Origin: Arthrobacter sp. SLBN-112 | GTDB taxonomy: Bacteria > Actinomycetota > Actinomycetes > Actinomycetales > Micrococcaceae | NCBI RefSeq assembly: GCF_006715225.1 | Contig: NZ_VFMU01000001.1 | Span: 3,224,001 to 3,288,000 of the forward strand | Reading direction: 5' to 3' | DNA length: 64,000 nucleotides | Shown here: piece after piece, positions 45,541-54,649 of the stretch | Layout of the letters: the number at the start of each line of letters is the position of its first letter | How positions within the stretch are numbered: position 1 is the stretch's first letter | Program-made: the position numbers and the translations under genes | Notes under the pieces: model-generated | Database searches by the model: none | What the model was told of the DNA's origin: nothing | What the model saw: the letters and a program-made list of their open reading frames with translations, nothing else

Positions 45541-45744
45541 TTTGGGTGCTTCTCTTTTCTTTGATTGGCTGTCGGGTATGAAACGTACAGCATAGGGCGG
45601 GTATTCCCCAACAGGGAGGGTAGATCTGCCGCCTATTGGGTAAAGGTTCAAAGGAGAAGCCGCAGGTTTTGTAAGCGCAGTGCGGCTGCATGGGCAGTGG
45701 TGGGACGGTGTGCCGGTCCCCCTGCATGACGGAAGGGGCAGTGT
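45541..45744. promoter_or_regulatory. Divergent promoter region of the DUF4193 and GT9 genes
   Basis: About 200 bp with no gene. On the minus strand a TATGCT-like -10 lies near 45590, about 50 nt before the DUF4193 GTG. No palindromic operator was recognised. Confidence 0.35.
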
Positions 45745-46887
45745 GTGGAACAACTCACCGCAGAGTTCGGAGGTGCAGGACAAGTCGGTGTGGGCGTCGG
45801 TCCTGTGCTGGAGAAGTTCATCGACGTGTCCAGGATTGTCGTCCTCCGTGGTGGGGGACTGGGCGACCTGATTTTCGCCATCCCGGCGATGGCCGCGTTG
45901 AAGGCGGCGTATCCCCGATCCACCATCACACTGCTGGGAACCCCCATCCACAAGGCGCTGCTGGGAGCCCTGAAGAGCCCAGTGGATGAGGTGGTGGTCC
46001 TGCCTTTCGCCGAAGGAGTCCGGCCCGGGGAAGAAGATTCAGCTGAACTGGACCGTTTTTTTGCTGACATGCGCCGCCGCAGCTTCGACCTCGCTGTCCA
46101 GCTGCACGGCGGCGGCCGCTATTCAAATCCCTTCCTGCTGCGGCTCGGCGCCCGCCACACCGTAGGGACCCGGACCGCCGATGCGGCCAGCCTCGAGCGC
46201 ACCATTCCCTACCTCTACTACCAGCACGAACCACTCAGGGCATTGGAGGTAGCCGGATTCGCCGGTGCCTTCCCGGTCGATCTCGAGGCCCGGCTGGCAC
46301 CCGCTGCCGGGCTGGCAACCCATAAAGCCGGCGACGGCGGTGGCGACCGCCCGCTGGTGGTAATCCATCCCGGCGCCACTGACCCCCGCCGTCGCTGGCC
46401 CGCTGACAAGTTCGCTGAACTTGCCGCAGCCTGCGCAGCCGATGGCTCGGAGGTGGTCATCATCGGGGACAGCAGCGAGCAGGATCTCGCTGAGGGGATC
46501 GCGGCCCGGGCGGGGTCGGCGGCTGTCCATTCCATGGCCGGCGCACTGGATATGGCAGGACTCGTGGCGCTGCTGGCGGAATCTGACGTGGCGGTTGCCA
46601 ACGACAGTGGTCCCCGGCACCTGGCCCAGGCGCTGGGCGTGCCCACGGTCGGTATCTTCTGGGCCGGCAACGTCATTAACGCGGGGGCGCTGGGCAGGAG
46701 CCTGCACCGCGTGCACGCTTCCTGGGTTACGGCGTGCCCCACCTGCGGCATTGACGTGACCCAGGTGGGCTGGACCGCACCCCGGTGCGTCCATGACGAC
46801 TCTGTAGTGGCTGGGATCGGCGTGCAGGAGGTCTACGAGGATGTCCGCAGCCTCGCCGCCACGAAATTCGCAAAGCAGGACGTATGA
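45745..46887 (+). CDS. GT9 family glycosyltransferase (first of a pair)
   Basis: The 380-residue product is a GT-B fold enzyme of the heptosyltransferase family: IVVLRGGGLGDLIFAIPAM, FDLAVQLHGGG, VIHPGATDPRRRWPADKFAELA and DSGPRHLAQALGVPTVGIFW. Gram-positive actinobacteria lack LPS, so transfer of a heptose to lipid A core is not its job; a cell-surface or small-molecule glycan is more likely (inference). The start is GTG 45745. It overlaps the next GT9 gene by 4 nt (ATGA). The C-terminal part carries CPTCGID and CVHDD, with Cys residues that could form a disulphide or metal site. Confidence 0.9.
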   Translation: MEQLTAEFGGAGQVGVGVGPVLEKFIDVSRIVVLRGGGLGDLIFAIPAMAALKAAYPRSTITLLGTPIHKALLGALKSPVDEVVVLPFAEGVRPGEEDSAELDRFFADMRRRSFDLAVQLHGGGRYSNPFLLRLGARHTVGTRTADAASLERTIPYLYYQHEPLRALEVAGFAGAFPVDLEARLAPAAGLATHKAGDGGGDRPLVVIHPGATDPRRRWPADKFAELAAACAADGSEVVIIGDSSEQDLAEGIAARAGSAAVHSMAGALDMAGLVALLAESDVAVANDSGPRHLAQALGVPTVGIFWAGNVINAGALGRSLHRVHASWVTACPTCGIDVTQVGWTAPRCVHDDSVVAGIGVQEVYEDVRSLAATKFAKQDV

Positions 46888-47855
46888 GCGGCCCGACGAC
46901 GGCGGGACCAGCCAGCGATCGGCTTCCCGCTGACGGTAAACCGGAGCTCCTGGTCCTGCGTGCCTTGAAGCTGGGAGACCTGTTGGTGGCCGTACCTGCG
47001 CTGAAAGGCATCCGGCGGGCGTTTCCCGAACACCGGCTGCGCTACGCAGCGCAGGGGTGGCTGTCGGAAGCCCTGGGGCTGGTGGGCGGATACGAACTGT
47101 TCCCCACGCACGGCCTGGACGAGCCATTGGCGATGGAACCAGGACTGGTGGATGTGGCCGTGAACCTGCACGGCAGCGGCCCGGAGAGCCAGGGGCGGAT
47201 TGAGGCACTGAAGGCCAGGCAGACCGTTGGCCACCGCAGCGCCCACCGGGATGGCCCGCCGTGGCGGCCTGAACTGCACGAGCGCGAACGCTGGGTGAGG
47301 CTCCTGGAGTGGCATGGCATCGAAGCTGACCCGCTGGACGTAGGGCTGAACACTCCCCACGTCCCCAGCCCCGTCCCCGGCGCAACAGTCCTTCACGTCG
47401 GGGCCGCTTACGGCAGCAGGCTCTGGCCAGCGGAACGCTTTGCGGCGGTGGCAGCGGCCCTCTCGGAAGCCGGGCATCAGGTGGTGTTCACCGGCGGGAC
47501 CTCGGAAAGGGACCGCGCAGAGGAAGTATGCCGGCTCGCAGGACTCCCGGGCACCACCATGCTGGCCGGTATGCTGGGCCTCGGAGAGTTCGCGGCCACG
47601 ATCGCCGCCGCACGCCTGGTGGTCTCTGCCGACACCGGCGCCGCACACCTGGCATCCGCCTACGGGACTCCTTCCGTGGTGCTTTTTGGGCCGGCACCGC
47701 CGGAAATCTGGGGGCCGCCCCCGGGGCCCCACGTTGTCCTGACGTGCGCGGAACTGCGTCTCGGGGACACGTTCGCGGCCCGGCCGGATCCTGCCCTGCT
47801 TGCCGTCCAGGTTTCCGACGTCATGGCTGCCGTGAGGGGGTTGGGACTGCTGTAG
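46884..47855 (+). CDS. GT9 family glycosyltransferase (second of a pair)
   Basis: The 323-residue product repeats the GT9 pattern: LLVLRALKLGDLLVAVPALKGIRR, VDVAVNLHGSGPES, VLHVGAAYGSRLWPAERFAAV, SADTGAAHLASAYGTPSVVLFGP. Its sequence is distinct from the first GT9, so the pair probably adds two different sugars or acts on two acceptors in one pathway. It lacks a TM segment. Starting inside the previous stop codon, it is translationally coupled. I recall similar GT9 pairs in Micrococcaceae, but the product glycan is not known. Confidence 0.9.
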   Translation: MSGPTTAGPASDRLPADGKPELLVLRALKLGDLLVAVPALKGIRRAFPEHRLRYAAQGWLSEALGLVGGYELFPTHGLDEPLAMEPGLVDVAVNLHGSGPESQGRIEALKARQTVGHRSAHRDGPPWRPELHERERWVRLLEWHGIEADPLDVGLNTPHVPSPVPGATVLHVGAAYGSRLWPAERFAAVAAALSEAGHQVVFTGGTSERDRAEEVCRLAGLPGTTMLAGMLGLGEFAATIAAARLVVSADTGAAHLASAYGTPSVVLFGPAPPEIWGPPPGPHVVLTCAELRLGDTFAARPDPALLAVQVSDVMAAVRGLGLL

Positions 47856-47929
47856 ACCGTGCGGGATTGTCCCTAATTGAGTGCGTCTGCAGGGGTTGGC
47901 TTTGGGCCCGAGGGCCTAAAATTGGATGC

Positions 47930-48160
47930 ATGAGCACTGAGCTGGTAATTGCTTTGGTGTTGGGGTCGGCGTTCCTATGGGTCACCATAACGCTGACCAT
48001 CCTGTCCGCCATTGACCGGCCCGAAAGGAAAGCGCGCCGGCAGGAACGGCGCGAACTCCGCATGGCGAACCGGCGGATTGCGTACCGCCCGGTTGCCGCG
48101 GGTTCCCATCCCCAAGCAGGGACCCGGCATCCGCGCCGCCGCAGCCTGCACCTGCATTGA
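47930..48160 (+). CDS. Small single-TM protein, member A of a local family
   Basis: The 76-residue product has one TM helix (about 5-27, VIALVLGSAFLWVTITLTI) followed by a strongly basic tail (RPERKARRQERRELR, RHPRRRSLHLH). It aligns without gaps to two other small proteins in this window (at 54401-54649 and 59859-60035), sharing a Trp at position 17 and an Ala at 27. A TTGGCT/TAAAAT pair about 15 bp apart just upstream may be its promoter. The topology, with a short N-terminus out and a basic tail in, suggests interaction with acidic lipids or a protein partner (inference). No family recognised. Confidence 0.55.
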   Translation: MSTELVIALVLGSAFLWVTITLTILSAIDRPERKARRQERRELRMANRRIAYRPVAAGSHPQAGTRHPRRRSLHLH

Positions 48161-48173
48161 CGACGGCGGGGCC

Positions 48174-48211
48174 CGCCCGGGTGCAGTGGCGTGGAGCACC
48201 CGGGGCGGGAA
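48174..48211. terminator. Hairpin after the small TM gene
   Basis: CCCGCCCGGGTGC (48174-48186) pairs with GCACCCGGGGCGGG (48198-48211) with one bulged base and an 11-nt loop, 14 nt after the stop. A second weaker stem with a TCCTTTT tail follows at 48256-48293. Confidence 0.5.
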
Positions 48212-48292
48212 AGCACGCCCAGCCAGGCGCCCGCCGTCGTACGCCTTGCGCTGAAGGCCACCCAGCCGGTCAGGTGGCCCGGGCTGTCCTTT

Positions 48293-49318
48293 TCAGGGTG
48301 CCGGTGCCACGTCGATAAGTACCTTTCCGACTGTTCCCTGCTCCACTGCTTCGTGGGCTGCAGCCGTCTCTGTGAGGGCGAACCGCGTCAGGGGCAGGCC
48401 ATGTTCTTCGCCTACCCCAAGCGCACCTGCGGCGAGGGCCTCGGCAACGCCGGCTACAGCATTCTGTTTCTGCTCGTCCGTGACGGTGTAGGTGAGGATG
48501 AATTGATAGCGGACATTCCTGGTCATGCTTTCGCGGATTGGGACCGTGAGCGATTCGCCGGGGTTGGCGGCGTAAATTGAGATGGTCCCGCCAGGCTTGA
48601 GTACGTGCAGGTTGGCGTCGATGTTGGCCGGTGCGTTGACGTCCACGATGATGTCCACTCCGTCGGGGGCTGCCTCATGGACGGCGTGGACGACGTCGGC
48701 CTGCCGATAGTTGATAACCGTGGCGGCGCCGGCGCGGAGGGCGAGTTCCGCTTTCCGGTCTCCGCTGACGGTTGTGATGACGGCAGCACCGGCCCACCGT
48801 GCCAGCTGGATGGCTGCGTGGCCGACGGCGCCTGCACCGCCGGTGACCAGCACGGTCCGGCCTGCCAGGGCGCCGGGGGAAAGCCTGGCCGGTCCATCCT
48901 CGCTCGACGTCAGCGCCCGGTGCGCTGTCAGTGCGGGAATCCCGAGCGAGGCGCCGGTCTCAAAGGATTCGGCGTCGGGAAGCGGCACCGCTTTGTGGGC
49001 GGGCACCACGACATATTCCTGTGCGGTTCCTTCATTGCTGCCCCAGGCCACATCCCATAGCCAGACGCGGTCGCCCACGCCGAATCCTGTCACTCCCGGA
49101 CCCAGCTGGTCGATGACACCGGCTCCGTCCTGGTTGGGAACCTTGGCGGCGTCCAGTCTGCTGCTGCCGCTTCCGGCCCGTGACTTCCAGTCGGTGGGGT
49201 TCACTCCCGACACCACCAGCCGGACCCGGACCTCGCCCGGACCTGGATCCGTCACAGGCTTGTCCCGGAGCTGCAGCACCGATGAGGGACCGGTTTCCTC
49301 GTACACAACTGCCTTCAC
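48293..49318 (-). CDS. MDR-family zinc-free quinone oxidoreductase
   Basis: The 341-residue product opens MKAVVYEETGPSSVLQLRDKP (from GTG 49318) and shows GVNPTDWKSR, NQDGAGVIDQLGPGV, the nucleotide-binding VLVTGGAGAVGHAAIQLARWAG and TISIYAANPG. This is the NADPH:quinone reductase (zeta-crystallin) branch, without the zinc ligands of alcohol dehydrogenases. GTG 49318 is preferred because GGGAG lies 5 nt upstream and the sequence before it is short and atypical. The substrate is unknown. The gene stands alone, convergent with the small TM gene. Confidence 0.9.
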   Translation of the reverse strand: MKAVVYEETGPSSVLQLRDKPVTDPGPGEVRVRLVVSGVNPTDWKSRAGSGSSRLDAAKVPNQDGAGVIDQLGPGVTGFGVGDRVWLWDVAWGSNEGTAQEYVVVPAHKAVPLPDAESFETGASLGIPALTAHRALTSSEDGPARLSPGALAGRTVLVTGGAGAVGHAAIQLARWAGAAVITTVSGDRKAELALRAGAATVINYRQADVVHAVHEAAPDGVDIIVDVNAPANIDANLHVLKPGGTISIYAANPGESLTVPIRESMTRNVRYQFILTYTVTDEQKQNAVAGVAEALAAGALGVGEEHGLPLTRFALTETAAAHEAVEQGTVGKVLIDVAPAP

Positions 49319-49446
49319 GTCTTCTCCCACGTCCGGATGCATTTGCTTTACCGCTCAAACCTACCGAACCCCTGCCGCCCAGGGAGGCAGGAAGGGCCAG
49401 GGGAAATGCCCAGGCTGGAAGCGGGCACGCGTCGGGCGGGTATTCC

Positions 49447-51054
49447 CTAGAAGCGGGGCGTGCCGCGGAGGCGGCGGGGCCGGCCGTCAGGGTCCACGAG
49501 GAACCGGTAAATGGGATCGGCCCACAGGCGCTGGAGGGGCGTGACGGGTTCGGTGACATGGCGGCGGACCTGCCCTGCCGGGCGGGGCGCATGGCGGCCG
49601 CCACGGTGCCACTGGTCCAGGGCATCTGCCGTGCTCTTCCACAGCTGCAGTGCTGCCCCGTTTATGTGGAGCCGTGGATCGTCTTTCTCAAGGCCCAGGT
49701 GTTCCGCCCAGAGCTCGAGCCTCAGTTCCTTGGCGAGCGGCGGGTGTGGCGGGCTGCCGGATTCTTCCGGCGGCATGCCGTCGGCGGAGGTGTCCATTAC
49801 GGCGCAGGTGAGCTCGCTGTCGGTGGTCCAGGACCGCCGGTTGAAATTGTCTGAACCACAGGTGAACCAGGTGTCGTCAATGATGCAGATTTTGGCGTGG
49901 ACGTAGATCGGAGTCCCCTGGCTGTTTTCGAGGTCGAATATGCCTACCCTGTCGGGTGCGGCCCGGCGGAGCATGCTGATGGCCCGCAGTTGCCCAAGGC
50001 GCTTGGGCGGTCCACTCAGTGGGCCGTCGGTGTCCGGGTACCTGGGCACAACAATGATCACGTTCAGCCCGGGGTTGCGTTCCAGGGCAGTTGCGATTCC
50101 CGCTGCCACCTCTGTGGACCACAGATATTGATCTTCGACGTAGATGACCGAACGGGCCTGGGCGAACGCCTTCGTGTAAGCGCGCGCTATGCTCCGCTCT
50201 CCATGTGGTGCGAAGGGGAATGGCGGGTGCTTCACGCCGTAGGTCCGCAACAGTTGCACGGCATGCGGACCTGCCGGCGGTGGGGGAGGAGCGGACTCGG
50301 GGAGCGGTTTGGGATGCCTGGGCATACGGGCCAGGCGCTGCAGCAGCATCCGGTACGGGGTCCGCCGGTCCAAAGGGTGCGGATCGTTCCACCGCTCGGC
50401 GAACACCGCCAACACATCTGCAACCACCGGGCCGCGCAGTTCAAGGGCGGCATCGTGCCACGGGGGCCTCTGCCCGTAACGGGAATCCATCTTCACCGCC
50501 TGGGCGTCTCCCGCATGGCCGGCGTCGTCGCGACGGCTGTGCGAAAGGTCCAGCCCACCCACAAACGCCACATCGCGGGAGGGGTCGGTACGACGGCGGA
50601 TGACCACCAGTTTCTGGTGATGGGAGCCGAAGAGACGCACTCGCTGATCCAACAGCGCCTCGCCGCCTGAGTCGTTGATCTTCCGGCTGAGAAGTTCATT
50701 GGAGCGGCCGCTGATAGGGGCGGACACCCGTTCACCATGGGATCTCCAGACGAGGCCCCGTACTTCCACGCCAGAGCGCGCCAGCCCTGCGAGCAACCCG
50801 CCAATGGTCGTGCCGCCCGCCTCCAGCTGCTCGTCGGCATCGCCGCGCCAGTCCGTGAACCACACCCGGTCTCCCGCCTGCAGTACCGACAGTTCCTCAT
50901 GAAGCCTGGAAAAGTAGGCTGCGCCATGTACCAGGGGACGCACCAGATTGCCTTCTGACCAGGAGCCGGATTCCGTACCGGCAGCCTGGACATCCGATGC
51001 AGCATTTCCCCGCTCAGCCCGATTCAGAAACCACTTGCCAACCGTGCTGTCCAC
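49447..51054 (-). CDS. Phospholipase D-like (HKD) family protein
   Basis: The 535-residue product has two phosphodiesterase active-site motifs. The first (FGSHHQKLVVIRRRTD, then VAFVGGLDLSHSRRDD) has Arg at the position where HxKx4D would have Asp. The second, YVHAKICIIDDTWFTCGSDN, is canonical HxKx4D and is followed by NFNRRSW. The layout resembles a family of actinobacterial PLD-like proteins of about 500 residues, some of which act as cardiolipin synthases or phospholipases. It has no signal peptide or TM segment. The 260-bp gap to the divergent yqeY gene holds its promoter. Confidence 0.88.
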   Translation of the reverse strand: MDSTVGKWFLNRAERGNAASDVQAAGTESGSWSEGNLVRPLVHGAAYFSRLHEELSVLQAGDRVWFTDWRGDADEQLEAGGTTIGGLLAGLARSGVEVRGLVWRSHGERVSAPISGRSNELLSRKINDSGGEALLDQRVRLFGSHHQKLVVIRRRTDPSRDVAFVGGLDLSHSRRDDAGHAGDAQAVKMDSRYGQRPPWHDAALELRGPVVADVLAVFAERWNDPHPLDRRTPYRMLLQRLARMPRHPKPLPESAPPPPPAGPHAVQLLRTYGVKHPPFPFAPHGERSIARAYTKAFAQARSVIYVEDQYLWSTEVAAGIATALERNPGLNVIIVVPRYPDTDGPLSGPPKRLGQLRAISMLRRAAPDRVGIFDLENSQGTPIYVHAKICIIDDTWFTCGSDNFNRRSWTTDSELTCAVMDTSADGMPPEESGSPPHPPLAKELRLELWAEHLGLEKDDPRLHINGAALQLWKSTADALDQWHRGGRHAPRPAGQVRRHVTEPVTPLQRLWADPIYRFLVDPDGRPRRLRGTPRF

Positions 51055-51315
51055 TTGGCGCTCCTTCCGGGGCCCGGGAAACAGGCCGCTGCGATTTCCA
51101 AACTAGCCTACGGCCGGGCATGAACCTGCCGCTTCTGGTGGACGGCACCGAAAAGGTTCAAGGCAGCAACGCCCAACCGCTGCGTCGGGAATAGGCTTAT
51201 GCAGGATCGTCCCAAGCGAGGGCACCTTGGCCGCGGTCCGGCTCCCGCAATGTGCGTCCGGTGGGATTGGGCCACCGACCGTAGCGACCCCATAGCTCCC
51301 ATCCGCAACGAAAGA

Positions 51316-51789
51316 ATGAGTCAGACCATGTCACTGAAGGAAAAGCTGAAGGGCGATGTCATCGTCCACATGAAGGCGGGCAACAAGGTTGGCCTGACCA
51401 CCGTGCGCAACGTCCTGGGCGAAATCGAGACGCGGGAGAAATCCGGCAAGACCCCGGTGGAGCTCGATGACCTACAGATCACCGCCCTCCTGCAGAAGGA
51501 AGCGGCCAAACGCCGTGACACCGCCGCCACCTATTCTTCGGCCGGCCATCACGACCGGGCCCAGGCCGAGATCGCCGAAGCCGAGGTCATTGAGGCCTAC
51601 CTCCCTAAAGCCCTGACCCGGGAGGAAGCCGAACACATCGTCGATGAGGTCATCGCCGGCCTGAAAGCGGACGGCACGGAACTGACGATGCGCTCCATGG
51701 GCGCGGTCATGAAATCTGTCACCCCCAAAATTGGCGGCCGCTTTGACGGCAAGGCCATCAGCGAGATTGTGAAGGCCCGCCTGGCGTGA
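51316..51789 (+). CDS. GatB/YqeY domain protein
   Basis: The 157-residue product is a typical YqeY: MSLKEKLKGDVIVHMKAGNKVGLTTVRNVLGEIE-type opening (key motif LRN-like TTVRNVLGEIE), KEAAKRRDTAATY, EVIEAYLPKALTREEAEHIV and MGAVMKSVTPKIGGRFDG. It is related to the tail of GatB, the tRNA amidotransferase subunit, and may aid tRNA or RNA binding; its role is not settled. ATG 51316 or 51328 (MSLKEK) may be the start; no strong RBS favours either. Confidence 0.92.
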   Translation: MSQTMSLKEKLKGDVIVHMKAGNKVGLTTVRNVLGEIETREKSGKTPVELDDLQITALLQKEAAKRRDTAATYSSAGHHDRAQAEIAEAEVIEAYLPKALTREEAEHIVDEVIAGLKADGTELTMRSMGAVMKSVTPKIGGRFDGKAISEIVKARLA

Positions 51790-52157
51790 TCCAGAATGCC
51801 GGCCTCACACCGGGACATGGGATATGGGCCGGCGGCGATTGGGGGGCGGCATCCGGTCTCAGAGATACCTTGGCCGCCGGCCCTGTCCCTATGTGTAAGG
51901 CCCTGCCCCAGCAGCAGGATCTTGTTTCCAACGGTAAGGCCGGTTCCTGAACGACAGCCCACGTTCGCCGCAAGTTTCGCTCAAGACTGGGCCTCGTGGC
52001 CCTCTTGGATGCGACGTCCCGGGAACGCATCGGGAATCGCGACTGAAAGCAGGGTCAAAGCCTGTGGTGCGGGCCTATAGTCAAAGGGACGGCACGTGCC
52101 ATTTGTGCGGATTGACCGTACTCGCGCGGCGCCACATTACAAGGAATCGAGCCCACT
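51790..52157. other. Intergenic stretch with a large inverted repeat
   Basis: No gene supported. GGGCCGGCGGC (51826-51836) is exactly complementary to GCCGCCGGCCC (51873-51883), with outer GGGAC/GTCCC pairing, making a stem with a 36-nt loop after yqeY. The rest, up to the GTG of the hydrolase, holds nothing I recognise beyond its presumed promoter. Confidence 0.4.
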
Positions 52158-53558
52158 GTGGCCACTACCCCCGGAACGCCCCTGCCCGGCCCCCGCCCCC
52201 TGCCCAGTGGTCCAGAACATCCATCCGGCCAGGGTTCCGGCGCAAGGTGGCCCATTGGCCGCGTTGTGGCCGGAACAATGGCTGCAGGACTCTTCGCTGC
52301 TCTGCTCCTGGCAGCTGCCCCTTTCATCCGGGCGCGTGAGAGCGAGGTCACGGGTGCGGTGCTGTGCGGCTTTGCGGTGGGGTGGGGCCTGTTGGCCCTT
52401 CTGTCAGCCCGGTTCACTGACCAGCCGCAGCGATGGGCTGCAGCACCTGCGATTTTCATGGGGGCGTCCGGTTTGCTGTTGGCGTGGTTCGGCGCCCCGG
52501 TGGATGTCGTGCTCAGCTGGGTGTGGCCGCCCGCCCTGCTGGCCTTGGCGATCTGGATGTTTTTCCGTTCACGCCAGCAACTGCATAGCCGGAGCAGGCA
52601 ATGGGTGCTTTACCCGGTCATCGCGGTGCTGGCCCTTGCCTCGGTAGGTGGCGCCTCCCAGACGCTGGGCGCGGCGGCTGATGCGCAGGCCTTCCCAATG
52701 CCGGGCCAGCTGCTCGACGTGGGTGGCTACAGCCTGCACCTCAACTGCACAGGCACGGGAAGCCCCACCGTGGTGCTCCAGCCCGGAGCCGGTGAGATGT
52801 CATCCAACCACATACTGATTTCGGCGGCGGTGTCCGCCCGGACACGGGTCTGCGTCTACGATCGGGCCGGCAGGGGCTGGAGCGGGCCCGCCGACACGGT
52901 CCAGGACGCCACGCAGATATCTGCGGACCTTCATTCCCTGCTGCACAGCGGCAACGTACCGGGGCCCTACGTGCTGGCTGGTCATTCCTTTGGCGGTCTC
53001 TATGTGCAGACCTTTGCCGCCAACTACCCGGATGAGGTCGCCGGCATGGTGCTTATCGATTCAACGAACCGGGCACCGGCGGCTGTGTCCCGGCCGGTTG
53101 CCGTCCGCGGGGGGTACAACCTCCTTGGCCGGGTCACGGCCTTCATCTCAATAGTGGGCCGGGTCGGTTTGCTGCGCCTGTATGCACCTTTCGAGGATGT
53201 CAACAGCCTCCCACCACAGCAACGGGACGAAATCCGCGCCAATATCGCTGACCCAGGCAACATGCGCAGCACTCTTGACGAGTACGTACAAGCGAACACC
53301 TCGATGGAAGAAGCCGCATCGCTGCAGGATTTTGCGGGCAAGCCCCTTGTCGTCCTTACAGCGGGCGTCGGCAATGACGCCAAGCACGAGGCGTCGCAGA
53401 ACGGCTTGGCCACGCTGTCCACCAACAGCCTTCACAAAACCATCGATTTTGCGTCCCATGAATCGCTCGTCGCCGAACCTGACGCCGCAGCAATCACCAC
53501 CCAGGCAATCCTGGACGTCGTCGGTTCGGTAAGGACTGCGGCGCCCTTGGCAAAGTGA
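52158..53558 (+). CDS. Membrane-anchored alpha/beta hydrolase
   Basis: The 466-residue product begins with a Pro-rich cytoplasmic tail. Four or five TM helices occupy about 35-165 (MAAGLFAALLLAAAPFI, VLCGFAVGWGLLALLSA, IFMGASGLLLAWFGA, WPPALLALAIWMFF, LYPVIAVLALASVG). An alpha/beta hydrolase domain (about 185-466) follows, with HLNCTGTGSPTVVLQPG, nucleophile elbow GHSFGG and a C-terminal catalytic His probably in TIDFASHESLV. The hydrolase half is therefore probably outside or membrane-facing. The start is GTG 52158. I do not know the substrate; this fusion of a TM bundle and a hydrolase resembles proteins annotated as alpha/beta hydrolases in Arthrobacter. Confidence 0.85.
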   Translation: MATTPGTPLPGPRPLPSGPEHPSGQGSGARWPIGRVVAGTMAAGLFAALLLAAAPFIRARESEVTGAVLCGFAVGWGLLALLSARFTDQPQRWAAAPAIFMGASGLLLAWFGAPVDVVLSWVWPPALLALAIWMFFRSRQQLHSRSRQWVLYPVIAVLALASVGGASQTLGAAADAQAFPMPGQLLDVGGYSLHLNCTGTGSPTVVLQPGAGEMSSNHILISAAVSARTRVCVYDRAGRGWSGPADTVQDATQISADLHSLLHSGNVPGPYVLAGHSFGGLYVQTFAANYPDEVAGMVLIDSTNRAPAAVSRPVAVRGGYNLLGRVTAFISIVGRVGLLRLYAPFEDVNSLPPQQRDEIRANIADPGNMRSTLDEYVQANTSMEEAASLQDFAGKPLVVLTAGVGNDAKHEASQNGLATLSTNSLHKTIDFASHESLVAEPDAAAITTQAILDVVGSVRTAAPLAK

Positions 53559-53663
53559 CGCCCGGGCTCACCAGCGGCAGGCTACGTCCAGCCGCTGTAC
53601 TTATTTCAGTGGCCGTCGGCCAGGGCCTCACAGCAGTTGGTAAATGCACCTCTGCGCAGCCTG

Positions 53664-54254
53664 TTACTCCGATGCCCGGTCCTGGAGGGGCCCGACTTCG
53701 TCCGGATGGCTGTCAGTGTTTTGGTAATAGCGGACTTCGAACATTTTGGCGCCGGTTGCCGAGACCCAGGGGCCATGCTTCATGCCCGGCGGGCGGGTAG
53801 CCCAGTCTCCCGTGTTGAAAGTGCGGTTCAGGCGCTGGTCGACGAATGAACCTTCGAAGATGAATACCTCTTCCCAAAAGTCATGGACCAGGACACCGTT
53901 TGGTGACGTATCGGTTCCCGGCTCAAACTTCAGGATGCGGGTGACACAGCCGTTCCTGTCATCACGCGCCAGGACCGCTTCCGAAAGCCCTTCAATGTGT
54001 GGTGTGCAGGGCGTGAACTCCACCGATGACGTTGGAGTGAACTCAAATTCGGGTTTTGCCACTTCGCCTCCAAGTTCATCAATTAGGAGATGCTCGGTCC
54101 CAGCTGTTCCGCCGCCCCGCCCGGAGAGGGCCGGGGTGGCTGTGCTCGGTCGTCGAGTGCCCAGGAGAGTCGAGTACTCAAGCACGCGCACGCGTTCGTT
54201 TTCAAACGCGACGCGGTAATTCTCCGGGTTCGTCTGGACAGGATCCTTCGCCAT
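53664..54254 (-). CDS. Cupin domain protein, possibly a fusion of two cupin pieces
   Basis: The 196-residue product (ATG 54254) opens NPENYRVAFENERVRVLEY, the start of a small cytoplasmic cupin family. It then breaks off into a low-similarity stretch rich in Ser, Thr and Gly (STATPALSGRGGGTAGTEHL). A second, complete cupin follows (residues about 55-196) with VLVHDFWEEVFIFEGSF, TFNTGDWATRPPGMKHGPW and FEVRYY. Metal-ligand residues are visible in that cupin: H and E in VHDFWEEVF and H in GMKHGPW. The second half resembles ChrR-type or dioxygenase-like cupins. It looks like two gene pieces joined in frame. Confidence 0.7.
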   Translation of the reverse strand: MAKDPVQTNPENYRVAFENERVRVLEYSTLLGTRRPSTATPALSGRGGGTAGTEHLLIDELGGEVAKPEFEFTPTSSVEFTPCTPHIEGLSEAVLARDDRNGCVTRILKFEPGTDTSPNGVLVHDFWEEVFIFEGSFVDQRLNRTFNTGDWATRPPGMKHGPWVSATGAKMFEVRYYQNTDSHPDEVGPLQDRASE

Positions 54255-54400
54255 GAACGGAATATACGCCTGTGGCAGCCTTCGGAACCAGAGACTTCGG
54301 GTCAACGCGTTCCATCGGCGTCTTCAATGGTGACACCCGTGGAATCGATGGCTGCCGGGCTGGTTGGTGGGCTTCCTTGTGCCCCGTCGGGGGAGGGTGG

Positions 54401-54649
54401 TCAGCCGCGGACTCTCCTGATCCTCATCCTGTGCTGCCTGGGGGCAGGCGTGGGACTGGTTGTTACGGGGCGGGGGCGCCGCCAGGGCCTGTGGGGCCGA
54501 TAGCTGATGGGGTCAGGGGGCGGCGGCGCTGAAGCCACTCTCGAGGAGCCTTTCCTGCGGCGCCGCATCGCCAGGAGAACGAGAATGGTCAAGCCGATCC
54601 ATACGAAAGCGGCAACGAATATCAAAGCTACCGCCTGACCCGTGCTCAT
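54401..54649 (-). CDS. Small single-TM protein, member B of a local family
   Basis: The 82-residue product (MSTGQAVALIFVAAFVW at 1-17) has one TM helix (about 5-28) followed by RRRRKGSS and a Pro- and Arg-rich tail. Its first 28 residues align without gaps to the proteins at 47930 and 59859, with Trp17 and Ala27 conserved and an MST start shared with member A. A longer in-frame start at 54688 is less likely because the shared family start is MST. The high Arg and Pro content of the tail suggests a cytoplasmic, disordered, membrane-surface role (inference). Confidence 0.55.
   Translation of the reverse strand: MSTGQAVALIFVAAFVWIGLTILVLLAMRRRRKGSSRVASAPPPPDPISYRPHRPWRRPRPVTTSPTPAPRQHRMRIRRVRG

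Noticed and set aside
45745..47855. Naming the GT9 pair as LPS heptosyltransferases
   Set aside because: The fold family is right, but the window points to a Gram-positive actinobacterium without LPS, so that function name would mislead.
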